A DNA stretch of 12,484 bases from Pseudomonadota bacterium (GCA_021792815.1 JAJYTX010000037.1:1-12484), one strand, 5' to 3'; shown: positions 1 to 7,840, counted from the stretch's first letter. The notes: generated by a model not told the origin, from the sequence alone. A program made the numbers and translations.

Positions 1-114
1 CACGATGGACCCGCCGTCGATGTAGTTGGCGAGCCCCGCGAGGATGGTGTTTTTCCAGTCCTCGGCCGTCGTCACGCCGAGAGGCGCCGCCGCGCACCGT
101 TGATCGGCGTCCAC
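1..114 (-). CDS. Probable MFS sugar transporter, N-terminal fragment
   Basis: Only the first 38 codons are in the window; the gene runs off the left edge. The visible protein has a short hydrophilic leader, then a segment with TAEDWKNTILAGLANYIDGG that resembles the start of sugar-porter-type major facilitator proteins, where it leads into the first membrane helix. That family match is from memory of conserved sequence, and the rest of the protein is needed to confirm it. The start is set to GTG at 114 because GGGAGG (minus strand, 123-128) lies 8 nt upstream; an in-frame GTG at 120 is only 2 nt from that site and no in-frame ATG was seen. It follows the sugar kinase by about 80 nt on the same strand, so it is probably the third gene of the rhamnoside operon and would import the sugar freed by the rhamnosidase. 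Confidence 0.6.
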   Translation of the reverse strand, partial: MDADQRCAAAPLGVTTAEDWKNTILAGLANYIDGGSIV

Positions 115-122
115 TAACACAG

Positions 123-128
123 CCTCCC
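123..128 (-). promoter_or_regulatory. Ribosome binding site of the MFS-type gene
   Basis: GGGAGG on the minus strand, 8 nt before GTG at 114. It decides the start codon of an ORF that has no ATG nearby. Confidence 0.5.
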
Positions 129-193
129 GGGCCGCGCCTGTCGCCCCGGCACGGGTCCTCTGGCAACGCGCCGCAGCGTGTCGACGGTGCGGC

Positions 194-1597
194 TCACGCG
201 GCGCACTCCCGCTGCTCCGCGGCCTCCCGCCAGCGCGCCTTGTACGGCGTCAGGTCGGCCTCCAGAGGCGCTATCCGCTGCAATGTCCCGGGCGGACGTA
301 CCGTCGGATCGAGGAGGCGCAGCGCCCCGTAAGGCACTCCACTCTGCTCGGCGCGGTTCACCAGCACCTGTGCATCGGATCGCAGTGCAGCCAGCGCCCT
401 CACGAAGACATCCGTGGAGGCGAACCGGCCTTCGACGATCAGAGAGCCGCTCGAGCCGATCAGTTCCAGACAGGTGTCCGTCATCAGCGCCGCGTAGAGT
501 CCGGCGGCGGCTGCACGCGCCGCGGGATTGCGAGGCTCATGCAGCCACCGTGCCCGGGACTGCGCATAGGGGCCCACGCCTGGCACCCAGCCCGGCAAGG
601 CCATCGCACCGGTCTCGAGCACCTCGGGCAGTGCCTGCACGGCTGCCTGTGCATCCGCAGCCCCCAAGCCGCCGATCCGTTCCAGCTCCCGTCCGCCCAT
701 GAAGCGTGCCGACGGAATCGGACGGCCCTCGACATCCACGTTCACGAGGCAATCGCGCGATTCGGGCAGCGCGGCCCAATCGACTGCGGCGGCCTGTGAC
801 AGCCGCATGGCGACGAACCAGGTGCCGGTCGAGATCACGGTGACTTCCTCAGCGGCGGTATCGGCGAAACCACGCGCCGCGAGCAGCGCCGCATTGGAAT
901 CGTGGACACCACAGTAAATGCCAACCTCGGCCGACAGCCCCGTGCGGAGCGCCCACTCCTCGCTCAACGAGCCGAGCCGCTCGCCTGCGCGGCGCAGCGG
1001 CGCGAGCCGGGCGAACCAGCCCCGCTCACGGGCGATGGCCGAAGGGCCACCTTCGCCGGGTCGCCACAGATCCGTATGGCAGCCGAGGCTGCTCACCTCG
1101 CAGGCCGCCACTGCGCTGAGCTTCCACGCCCAATACTGCGGCCAGGTCACGATGCAGGCGTCCCCGGTGAGCAGTCCGGGCTGCTCCTGCTCCAGGCGAT
1201 ACAGCTGCACACCCAGATTGAGGCCCTCCGGCAGGGCGGGCGAACCGGTGAGAGCAAACACGTCGCGTTGCCCATCGTAGGCGGCACGCAGCTTCAGCGG
1301 CACGGGGTCTTCGTAATCGGCCACCGGACAGGCGAGTCGCCCGGCGCGCAGCACCGCTGCGGCAGCGCCATGGGCCACCGGAACGATCGCCGAGACCGGA
1401 CCGCCCCGGGCGACGTGGCGCAGCATCTGCTCCACCCACCGCTCGATGCCCTCGGTATCGAGCGCATGCCGCCCCCCACTCTCGACGCGTGCATTGTATC
1501 GCTCGTGCTCCTCGATGAGCCGTCCCTCCTCGGACCAGAGGCTGAGCTTCGCGAGCGTCTTGCCGACATCCAACACGATGACTCTGCCCGGCAGCAT
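194..1597 (-). CDS. FGGY-family carbohydrate kinase (probable rhamnulokinase-type)
   Basis: A 467-residue cytoplasmic sugar kinase, normal length for the family, that should phosphorylate a ketose or related sugar with ATP. The ASKHA-fold phosphate-1 loop is at residues 7-20 (VIVLDVGKTLAKLSL region). SLGCHTDLW at 170-178 lies in the sugar-binding area. GVHDSN at 230-235 carries the expected catalytic base Asp233. ISTGTWF at 255-261 is the second phosphate loop opening the ATPase-like C-terminal domain. The start is ATG at 1597, with a strong GGAGGTGA overlapping the stop codon of the upstream rhamnosidase gene. The gap is 9 nt, so the two are almost certainly co-translated. The neighbouring GH106 enzyme makes L-rhamnulose the best substrate guess; L-fuculose or another deoxy-ketose is possible. 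The family call is secure, the substrate is inferred from context. Confidence 0.9.
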   Translation of the reverse strand: MLPGRVIVLDVGKTLAKLSLWSEEGRLIEEHERYNARVESGGRHALDTEGIERWVEQMLRHVARGGPVSAIVPVAHGAAAAVLRAGRLACPVADYEDPVPLKLRAAYDGQRDVFALTGSPALPEGLNLGVQLYRLEQEQPGLLTGDACIVTWPQYWAWKLSAVAACEVSSLGCHTDLWRPGEGGPSAIARERGWFARLAPLRRAGERLGSLSEEWALRTGLSAEVGIYCGVHDSNAALLAARGFADTAAEEVTVISTGTWFVAMRLSQAAAVDWAALPESRDCLVNVDVEGRPIPSARFMGGRELERIGGLGAADAQAAVQALPEVLETGAMALPGWVPGVGPYAQSRARWLHEPRNPAARAAAAGLYAALMTDTCLELIGSSGSLIVEGRFASTDVFVRALAALRSDAQVLVNRAEQSGVPYGALRLLDPTVRPPGTLQRIAPLEADLTPYKARWREAAEQRECAA

Positions 1598-1606
1598 GGA
1601 CTCGCA

Positions 1607-1614
1607 TCACCTCC
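1607..1614 (-). promoter_or_regulatory. Strong ribosome binding site of the kinase, overlapping the upstream stop
   Basis: GGAGGTGA on the minus strand; its TGA is the stop codon of the GH106 gene. It lies 9 nt before the kinase ATG, an arrangement typical of translational coupling. Confidence 0.7.
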
Positions 1615-4600
1615 GGGCCCGGGCAGAAACCCGCTCGAGCCGCACCGGACCGAGAAGGCCCGAGGTGCGCAGCGGCGCATCGGGTTCGTAGGTCGGTATC
1701 GTCGTGAAGGTATATTTCCGGGCGACATCCGGCTGCTGATCCCCGATCAGGCGATTCACCCACAGGTTGGTCACGGCGATCGAGAGGGTGTTCTGCCCCG
1801 GGTGGACGTACCGGGTGATGTCCAGGCGAAACGGCGGCGTCCACACGCTGCCGGCCTTCCTGCCATTGACACGCACCTGCGCCAGCTCACGCACCTGGCC
1901 GAGATCAAGCACCACCCGGGCGCCCGGCGGCTGTTCCGGCAGCCGCCAGGTCCGGGTATAGGTCGCCGTGCCGGAAAAGTACTTCACGCCCGTCAACCGG
2001 TTGACGGACCATGACGCCAGATGCGGCATCACGATCGTCGCCGGCGCACCCCGTCCGGCCTGGAAGGCGAGCCGCCAGGGGCCGTGCAGCGTCATCAACC
2101 TGCGCACACGCGTCCGTGGCAGACGCACCGAAACGGTCTTGGCCGGCTTGCGAAACACCACGAATGTCGAGCCGTACGGACCGAGTCGCAGCGGGACCCG
2201 GGTACGGCCGTTCGCGATCTGGTAGCTGACCGGCCGGGTCGCACCCGTGACCGGATTCCACAGCTCTGGCGCATAGCCGGTCACGCGGAAGCTGCCGGTC
2301 AGCCGGACGCGCCGACTCTGCCGGTTGCTCACGAAGAACAGCTCGCCTCGATCGAGAATACGCCCCGTGGCGCGCACCCTCGTGCCGCCGCGGGCGCTCG
2401 AATCATCGAATTCAGGCTGCAGCCCGAGCGCCTGCAACGCATCGGGCAGTGATCCACTGGTGAATATCCTGCCCCGGCCGAGCACGCGAACCGTCGCCGT
2501 TCCGGGCGGACCGAACAGCCGCTGCGCCAAGGCCTGGAACTGCCGCGCGTCGTCCCGCAGGCTGGGTGTTCCCTCCGGCCGCCTGCCGACGACCGTCGCG
2601 CCCTCGCGCACCAGCGTATCGATGCGCCGCAGCACCCGGAGAGTCATCCAGCGGCTGGTGCCGCCGAGGTACAACAGCCGATAGCGCATCCCGCTGCGGC
2701 TGACCAGTTGTCCGTCCCGGACGCTGAGTTGATTGAGCAGGGCGTTCTCGTCCACGAAATCGAAGCCGTATCCCCGCGGAACGTCGATCCGCCGATTGCC
2801 GAATATTCCGGTGATCGGCGCCGTCTGACCGTAGAAGTACGCCACGTCGGCCGCATAGTGCCCCTGCTGCAGCAGGTACGAACAGCGCGACAGGTATCGG
2901 ATCCAGGGTCCCGCCTCCGGCGCCCAGGTCTCGAGTCGATTGAACATCTGCCCGAAGAAGGCGAGAGACAACCCCGGCGGCCGATCGAGCGGCTGCTCGG
3001 TGGATTCATGGATGACGATGCGATTGACGCCGAGCAGGAACTCCCGGTCCACGACCCGCTTCAGCTGCCGCGGCGCGAACGCCCACGGCTGATCCACCGA
3101 GTCGAGCGACTCCGCGCCAACCTGAGACTTGCCGTAGACGTCCGCCACCGACGCCGCGCCTTTCAGGTCTGCGACATAAGTCGGATCGGGTCTTTTGCCC
3201 GGCGGATACATCCACATTGCCCCCATCGGAACGTCAGCATAGCGGCGCATCTGCATGTCATCCCCGAAAGTCGGACGGTGATCCTCCAGGGCTTCTCCAT
3301 AGGTCACCAGTCCGGCGGCGTGTGCCACCCGCTGGATCTGCGCATAGTGATTCCGCGCCAGCAACTCCTTGATCGTGTGGCGGAAGTCCCACAGAAACCG
3401 GTTGCTCTCGGCACGATCGCCGACCACGACCCCCGTCAGCGCCGGCAGCCACGGGATCGGGTCGTAGCCGCGCAGCCGCTCGAAATCGGCGATGAGATGC
3501 GGCGTCCAGTTCTGCATGCCGACTTCGGTGGAGTCGGTGGTGAATGCAGTCAGGCTGTCCCTGCCGAACGGGCCGGTGATCGAGCGGAACAGACCCAGGT
3601 AATGATTCATGTACGATCTGACATCGGCGCGGCTGAGCTTGTCGACCTCGAGCCCGGTCGCGGCGCGCGGCGCCGGATGGTTGGTCGTGCCCTCCAGCGA
3701 GTACCCCAGACGCAACACCACCCACGTGCCGGGCGGCGGGGACCACTGCAACACGCCGCTGCGGCTCATGCGTTGCGTGAGATTCACCACATCCGCGGGA
3801 TTCACCGCGGTTCCCGCTGCGAGCGGCGCCCGGGAGATCAACGCCCGGTAGTGCGGCACGATGCGGAAATCCGCCTTGGCCTCGAACTGGTTGATCGTCG
3901 CCGCCGAGTGCGGCACCAGCTCATGCACGTCAAACAGCGGCGGCAGAGGCTTCCGGGGCGCGAAGGGGCGCATGCGGACACTCATGGGCACCGCCCCCGG
4001 CGCGTTGTAGACAAATGGAGCGCCGAACAGGCCAGGCGCCGGCGCGCTGTGCATCACGAGCCGAACGTACTGCGCGGTCACCGGCGCGAACGCCACGGTC
4101 TGCTGCGGGAAGTAGCCGCCCAGCTGCTCTGCGGCGGGAGCGAACCGTGCCACACGTTTCCAGCGGACGCCATCGGCGCTCACATCGATCTGCGCCACCA
4201 TCGCCGGCATCCCCGCGGCGGCTGCCGCCAGAGTGACGCCCTGCAGCCGCACCGGTCTGGCGTAGCGCAGCTGAATCCAGGCGCGCCCCGCCCGAGGCGC
4301 CAGAGATACCCCGTCGGTGAGCTTGCCGTCCGACAGCTCGGCGAGCGCCCTGGGGCCGAGCGGACCCTCGGACGAGCTCGCCAAGGTGGGGTGTGGGTCG
4401 AGAACCGCAGCGCGGTAGGCGATCACCAGGCTGTCGCGGTAGAACCTGAGCGTCGAGAACGGATCCGGTCCCAGAAAGCCGACGCTCATCGGTGCGTCCT
4501 GAAAGGCGCCGGTGTTCGCCGGCGGCTGCGCCAGCACCGCGTGAAACGGCCGTCCCCCTCTGACCACGGTGGCGCTCCAGACGAGCTTCTTCATGGCCTG

Positions 4601-5017
4601 CCCGGGTGTCACCCACGGGCCTCCGGTCTCGCTCCATCCCGGAGAGGAGTCGATCGACAGCTCGAGTCCGTAGCGGGTCGCAAGCCGCGCCGCGAGCCGG
4701 AAAGCGCTGTTCCAGGGCGGCGTCATGTAGGCGAGTGGCCGGCGCACCACGTGCGGCGTGCCCAGCGACGCGTCGATCACATCGACGCCGCCGACACCGA
4801 TGCGATGCATCCACTGCAGATCTTTGCGGATCCCGGCCTGTGTCACGTCGCCGTTCATCCAGTGCCACCAGACCCTGGGTCGCGCCGCCTCGGGGGGCGA
4901 TTCGAAGCCTGCGCGCAAGGATGCGGCAAACGCCACATGCGCGAGGAAACCTGATGCCAGGACGAGCCCGACCGGCCTCAACGCTCTCAGAACGGACCGT
5001 GAGTGGATCTTGAACAT
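1607..5017 (-). CDS. GH106-type alpha-L-rhamnosidase, exported
   Basis: A 1136-residue secreted glycoside hydrolase expected to remove terminal alpha-L-rhamnose from plant polysaccharides or glycosides in the periplasm. Residues 1-31 form a Sec signal peptide (basic start, hydrophobic PVGLVLASGFLAHVAFA, small residues at the likely cleavage site). The family start is clear: RPRVWWHWMNGDVT at 46-59, DLQWMHRIGVGG at 66-77 and SSPGWSETGGPW at 124-135. Residues about 225-325 look like an inserted F5/8-type beta-sandwich. The catalytic barrel includes TDSTEVGMQNWT (494-505, Glu498), YGEALED (573-579, Glu575) and IHESTEQP (669-676, Glu671 and Glu674); these acids are candidates for catalysis, not assigned. 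A C-terminal galactose-binding-like sandwich spans about 975-1130. Length matches GH106 (about 1100). The start at 5017 gives a proper signal peptide, though the ribosome site (GGGGG, 7 nt upstream) is only fair. It leads the kinase and transporter operon. Confidence 0.9.
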   Translation of the reverse strand: MFKIHSRSVLRALRPVGLVLASGFLAHVAFAASLRAGFESPPEAARPRVWWHWMNGDVTQAGIRKDLQWMHRIGVGGVDVIDASLGTPHVVRRPLAYMTPPWNSAFRLAARLATRYGLELSIDSSPGWSETGGPWVTPGQAMKKLVWSATVVRGGRPFHAVLAQPPANTGAFQDAPMSVGFLGPDPFSTLRFYRDSLVIAYRAAVLDPHPTLASSSEGPLGPRALAELSDGKLTDGVSLAPRAGRAWIQLRYARPVRLQGVTLAAAAAGMPAMVAQIDVSADGVRWKRVARFAPAAEQLGGYFPQQTVAFAPVTAQYVRLVMHSAPAPGLFGAPFVYNAPGAVPMSVRMRPFAPRKPLPPLFDVHELVPHSAATINQFEAKADFRIVPHYRALISRAPLAAGTAVNPADVVNLTQRMSRSGVLQWSPPPGTWVVLRLGYSLEGTTNHPAPRAATGLEVDKLSRADVRSYMNHYLGLFRSITGPFGRDSLTAFTTDSTEVGMQNWTPHLIADFERLRGYDPIPWLPALTGVVVGDRAESNRFLWDFRHTIKELLARNHYAQIQRVAHAAGLVTYGEALEDHRPTFGDDMQMRRYADVPMGAMWMYPPGKRPDPTYVADLKGAASVADVYGKSQVGAESLDSVDQPWAFAPRQLKRVVDREFLLGVNRIVIHESTEQPLDRPPGLSLAFFGQMFNRLETWAPEAGPWIRYLSRCSYLLQQGHYAADVAYFYGQTAPITGIFGNRRIDVPRGYGFDFVDENALLNQLSVRDGQLVSRSGMRYRLLYLGGTSRWMTLRVLRRIDTLVREGATVVGRRPEGTPSLRDDARQFQALAQRLFGPPGTATVRVLGRGRIFTSGSLPDALQALGLQPEFDDSSARGGTRVRATGRILDRGELFFVSNRQSRRVRLTGSFRVTGYAPELWNPVTGATRPVSYQIANGRTRVPLRLGPYGSTFVVFRKPAKTVSVRLPRTRVRRLMTLHGPWRLAFQAGRGAPATIVMPHLASWSVNRLTGVKYFSGTATYTRTWRLPEQPPGARVVLDLGQVRELAQVRVNGRKAGSVWTPPFRLDITRYVHPGQNTLSIAVTNLWVNRLIGDQQPDVARKYTFTTIPTYEPDAPLRTSGLLGPVRLERVSARARR

Positions 5018-5510
5018 GAAATAGCCCCCGGAGGACTCGGTATCGGGTCGCGCAGCTTATATTTTGAGCGACTATGATTGTTTATGCGCGTTATTGATCG
5101 ACTCTAAGGTACTCCGTAAGGCTTGTCAATGTCCTCGCCTGCCTGGCAGGCGCCATGGCGCTCGGCCACGGACTCACTCGGATGGATACTCGAACGGATA
5201 GCGATGTCGAGACCCCGTGAGCGGCTGAACGCAATGCCCAATCCGTGCCTGCCACCCGTCTTCCGTTCCTTGCGACGGCAACCCGCGTTGCGCCTGTCCG
5301 CGTCGCTCAGCCTGCAGTGCGTTGGCGGCTGCGATCGAGTCACCGAGCACCTCAATGATCGAATCCATATCGCGAGTGCACGGGATCGCTCGAGAATGAC
5401 GGAAATGGAAACCCGCTGACGGCCGTGATGACAGAGAGGTACCGTTTCAGGGGGTGCCGAGCCGCGCTGGTGCGTGTCCGACACGCGGCGCACCTTGCCG
5501 CTGCATACCC
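5018..5510. other. Gene-free stretch between the DeoR-type gene and the rhamnosidase gene
   Basis: About 490 nt with no ORF that I can support. Open frames exist on both strands (for example 5104-5493 minus, 5123-5419 plus, 5174-5368 minus) but none has a recognisable domain or a good ribosome site. The end next to the rhamnosidase (about 5050-5110) is strikingly AT-rich for this genome and should hold the operon promoter. A 15-nt perfect inverted repeat, GCGTGTCCGACACGC, lies at 5472-5486, about 25 nt after the repressor stop codon. It could form a short hairpin but has no T-run after it. The length could hide a decayed gene or a long leader. Confidence 0.5.
5070..5094 (-). promoter_or_regulatory. 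Candidate promoter/operator of the rhamnosidase operon
   Basis: An AT-rich block 53-77 nt before the rhamnosidase ATG. Read on the plus strand it contains GACTATG, then GTTTATGCGCGTT. The same layout (GATTATG, then GTTTATAGCGCATT) lies upstream of the deoR-type gene at 6335-6360; about 19 of 25 aligned columns agree with one gap. On the coding strand this gives ATAAAC followed by a CATAGT box that could serve as a -10 element. The match suggests a common regulator, most simply the adjacent DeoR-family protein. This is inferred from the two sites only. Confidence 0.45.
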
Positions 5511-6314
5511 CTACGCGCTTTCGAGCTCCCTGTCCGCCGCATCGAACGCCGCCTGCACGACGCGTACGCCGGCGGACCGCAGCCAGTCGAGATCCTCCTT
5601 GCGCGCCGCTTCGTCCGTGACCAGCACGCTGACCTTCTCGAGTCCTGCCACGACGATCGATGAACGCTGTCGCAGCTTGTGCCGATCGGCCATGACCACC
5701 ACTTTCTCGCAGCGCTTCAGCAACCGCACCTGCGACTGCACGATGAGCGGGTCCGCCTCCATGACGCCAAAGCGGTTGATTCCGTAGCAGCCCATGAACA
5801 GCGTCTTGGCGCTGAAATGGCTGGTGGCGTCATCATCGAACGGGCTGAGAACGATGTTTTGCTCACGATAGATCCTGCCGCCCGGTACGGTCACCCGGTT
5901 GCGGCTGGTCAGCAGCAGCTGGGTGACGATAGGGATCGAGTTGGTGAGTACATCCAGTCCTTCGGCGGGCAGGAACTCCACCAGCGCATAGGTCGTCGTT
6001 CCCCCGGAGATGATCAGGCTGTCGCCGGGCTCGACCAGCCTGGCGGCCGCGCGCGCGATCGCGCGCTTCTCCGCGACGGCGACGCCCTGGCTCAATTTGA
6101 ACGGAGAACCGACCAGATGCGTCTCGTGGCGCGGATGGAGGGACTGCGCGCCGCCCCGGATGCGCGTGATTTCTCCGCGCTGTGCCAGCGCGCCGATATC
6201 CCGGCGAACCGTCGCTTCCGACACGCCGAGGATCTGCACGAGGTCGGCGAGACTCACGACCGACCGCTCATCGACCAGCGTTTTGATCAGCCTGTGCCGC
6301 GCTGCCTCGATCAT
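5511..6314 (-). CDS. DeoR/GlpR-family transcriptional repressor
   Basis: A 267-residue cytoplasmic regulator of normal family length. Residues 5-57 form the DeoR winged helix-turn-helix, with SLADLVQILGVSEATVRRDI (21-40) and the family signature RGEITRIRGGA (46-56). The C-terminal DeoRC sensor domain has the phosphosugar-binding loop IISGGTTTYAL at 101-111, with further family blocks at DVLTNSIPIV (121-130) and VVVMADRHKL (205-214). The start is ATG at 6314. The frame stays open a further 187 codons upstream, but that part reads into the acyl-CoA ligase remnant, and the DeoR family begins just at this Met; GGGGA lies about 11 nt upstream. Proteins of this kind usually repress sugar operons until a phosphorylated sugar binds. 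The adjacent rhamnosidase, kinase and transporter genes are the likely targets, and a matching element before its own gene suggests autoregulation. Confidence 0.9.
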   Translation of the reverse strand: MIEAARHRLIKTLVDERSVVSLADLVQILGVSEATVRRDIGALAQRGEITRIRGGAQSLHPRHETHLVGSPFKLSQGVAVAEKRAIARAAARLVEPGDSLIISGGTTTYALVEFLPAEGLDVLTNSIPIVTQLLLTSRNRVTVPGGRIYREQNIVLSPFDDDATSHFSAKTLFMGCYGINRFGVMEADPLIVQSQVRLLKRCEKVVVMADRHKLRQRSSIVVAGLEKVSVLVTDEAARKEDLDWLRSAGVRVVQAAFDAADRELESA

Positions 6315-6334
6315 GATGAGCGATCCCCGTGCAA

Positions 6335-6364
6335 GATTATGGACGTTTATAGCGCATTTTGCGC
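6335..6364 (-). promoter_or_regulatory. Candidate autoregulatory operator and promoter of the DeoR-type gene
   Basis: It holds a perfect inverted repeat GCGCA-TTT-TGCGC (6352-6364), centred about 44 nt before the repressor ATG. Reading the coding strand, the repeat is followed at once by TATAAA and then CATAAT, either of which could be a -10 box, so bound protein would block the promoter. The part from 6335 to 6360 matches the element before the rhamnosidase gene. No -35 box is convincing. Confidence 0.45.
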
Positions 6365-6619
6365 GATTGAGGGGAGGGTTCGCGCCTGGAAGTGCCAGCA
6401 TTGCACCCACGCACCGATCGGGTCGCGCTCCCCGCGGTCGGCTCTGCTCCGGGAACTGCGCCTGGCCTCGAGAGACACCAGCGCGCGCCGGAGCCCGGCA
6501 AAGCGACTCGATCCGGACGAACCGGGACACACCCTGAGCGAGATCCGCCCACGACGCCCCGCACGTGCCGCCCCCACGACCGCTGCGCCGCCAGCCCGGG
6601 CCGACTTCGACGCCTCGGA
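6365..6619. other. Spacer between repressor promoter and ligase remnant
   Basis: About 255 nt of GC-rich sequence in which I find no recognisable domain in any frame. It may be the scrambled 3' half of the acyl-CoA ligase, whose recognisable part stops near 6620, or unrelated sequence joined by a deletion. Confidence 0.4.
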
Positions 6620-7205
6620 ACATCACAACCGTGGGGACCCGCACTGCCATGCTGAGCCGATGCCGTTCGATGAGCCGGAAGATCGCCTCGGGATCGAACG
6701 CGCCACGTTGAATCACTCCGGCTGCACCCAGGAACACCGCCTGATGCAACCTCATGCCCATGCCGGCCGCATGGAACATCGGGACGGCCATGAGAAACAC
6801 GTCCTCGCGGGTCAGGCGGGTCTCGATGGCCGTCGCCCTATACATCCGGAAATACGCCTCGTAGGACACGCGCACGCCTTTGGACGTGCCGTCGTGCCGC
6901 TCGTGTACAGGATGACGCCGGGTCCTGCGGGGTCAACCTCGACGCCCGGCTGCGATTCCGGTTGTGATGCGATCCACTCGTCGAGGACGACCGCGCCTGC
7001 CACATCTGCCGCACCGTCGAGCAATACGACCCGCGGCGATGTCCAATAGGTCGAACAGTGGCGTCGCCGTCGGAGGCCTGACGAGCCAGGACGTCAGTGT
7101 CGGTGCAGAACCTCTGTCGTTCCACGTCCTGCACTCGGGCAGCACCGGCGAGGCGTCTCGCCCGGTGAGAGGAGCGACACGGCCGCAGGCACGGCCACCG
7201 CCGGA
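6620..7205 (-). pseudogene. Frameshifted and truncated acyl-CoA ligase (AMP-binding) remnant
   Basis: Pieces of one ANL-superfamily ligase lie in successive frames. Residues encoded from 7024 down to 6878 include the AMP-binding signature ILYTSGTTARPK, where families have TSGTTGRPKG. The match then continues in another frame from 6875 to about 6620 with LTREDVFLMAVPMFHAAGMGM and GAFDPEAIFRLIERHR, both typical of this family. Reading AAG GGC as AAG GC at 6877-6880 (one missing G) explains this shift. A second shift lies near 7035, between PLFDLLDIAA and VVLLDGAADVAG. A further fragment in a third frame, AVAVPAAVSLLSPGE (about 7148-7205), resembles the N-terminal domain but is less certain. The C-terminal half, including the catalytic lysine domain, is missing. 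It would have activated a carboxylic acid as its CoA thioester. It directly follows the flavin reductase on the same strand, so it was probably once the last gene of that operon. Confidence 0.75.
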
Positions 7206-7280
7206 TGACCAGGCAATCTGAGCCGCCGTCTCACGCGAGCTGGGCTTCGCCGCTGAGGAGGCCCGGGATCTTCGGATTCG

Positions 7281-7838
7281 TCACCCATCCGTCTGCGGTG
7301 CCGCTGCGCCTGCCGGCGCAGGTGCGGCGTGATCCCCGGTGCCGGCGTAGCGCCCCGCGAAGAACAGCAGCGGCGCGCCGTCGCTCCTGTGGACCGCCAG
7401 CACCTCACCCACGAGCAGAGAATGGTCTCCGACTGGCGTGACGCTGTGGCATCGACAGGCGAACGTGGCGAGGCAGTTGCGGATGCTCGGGACGCCCGCG
7501 ATGCCCGAATCGCGCAGCGCGACGCCGTCGAGCGCAGCGTTGCGCTGCGCAAAGCGGCTTGCCAGCGACTCCTGATCGCGTCGCAGGACGTTGACGACCC
7601 AGTGCTGCGCGGTCGTGAACGTCGCGTGCCGGCCGGAATTCCGGCCAACACTCCACAGCACCAGCGGCGGTTCCAGGGACACCGAACTGAAGCTGTTCAC
7701 CGTCAGGCCCACCGCCCGCCCCTCACCATCGACGGCGGTGACCACGGCCACGCCGGTCGCGAAGGTTCCGAGCGCGTGGCGCAGCGCCGGCGAGTCGAAC
7801 CTGCGCGCGGCCGCACCTGCCTGGTCCTGCGCATCCAT
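7281..7838 (-). CDS. Flavin reductase-like protein (FMN reductase partner of a two-component monooxygenase)
   Basis: A 185-residue cytoplasmic protein of the short-chain flavin reductase family, which uses NAD(P)H to make the free FMNH2 needed by flavin monooxygenases. Family blocks: LRHALGTFATGVAVVTA (19-35), GLTVNSFSSVSLEPPLV (44-60), which contacts the flavin, WVVNVLR (80-86), DHSLLVGEV (138-146) and PLLFFAGRYAG (156-166). The last 20 residues are Ala/Pro-rich and unlike the family. The start ATG at 7838 is 2 nt after the stop of the monooxygenase gene and has no strong ribosome site of its own, which points to translational coupling. Pairing with the NtaA-type monooxygenase just upstream is the standard two-component layout. 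Confidence 0.9.
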   Translation of the reverse strand: MDAQDQAGAAARRFDSPALRHALGTFATGVAVVTAVDGEGRAVGLTVNSFSSVSLEPPLVLWSVGRNSGRHATFTTAQHWVVNVLRRDQESLASRFAQRNAALDGVALRDSGIAGVPSIRNCLATFACRCHSVTPVGDHSLLVGEVLAVHRSDGAPLLFFAGRYAGTGDHAAPAPAGAAAPQTDG

Positions 7839-7840
7839 AG

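Noticed and set aside
902..2014. 370-codon open frame on the plus strand
   Set aside because: Antisense to the kinase and the end of the rhamnosidase gene, both of which have clear family motifs; low-complexity composition.
2708..4954. 748-codon open frame on the plus strand
   Set aside because: It lies wholly opposite the GH106 gene, has an Arg/His-rich composition with no domain, and is the expected antisense shadow in GC-rich DNA.
5174..5368. 64-codon minus-strand ORF in the gene-free stretch
   Set aside because: Its first 25 residues look protein-like (helical, mixed), but there is no ribosome site, no family match and the rest is irregular.
5472..5486. Rho-independent terminator after the DeoR-type gene
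   Set aside because: The inverted repeat leaves a very small loop and is not followed by a T-run in the direction of transcription.
6051..6066. Perfect 16-nt palindrome GCGCGCGATCGCGCGC
   Set aside because: It lies inside the DeoR-type coding sequence, in a run encoding Ala/Arg/Ile, and is what GC-rich codon choice readily makes; no sign of regulation.
5679..7049. 456-codon open frame on the plus strand
   Set aside because: Antisense to the DeoR-type gene and ligase remnant; no domain recognised.
7094..7651. 185-codon minus-strand ORF overlapping the flavin reductase
   Set aside because: Mostly an out-of-frame shadow of the reductase; only its last part, past 7205, may hold a piece of the ligase remnant.
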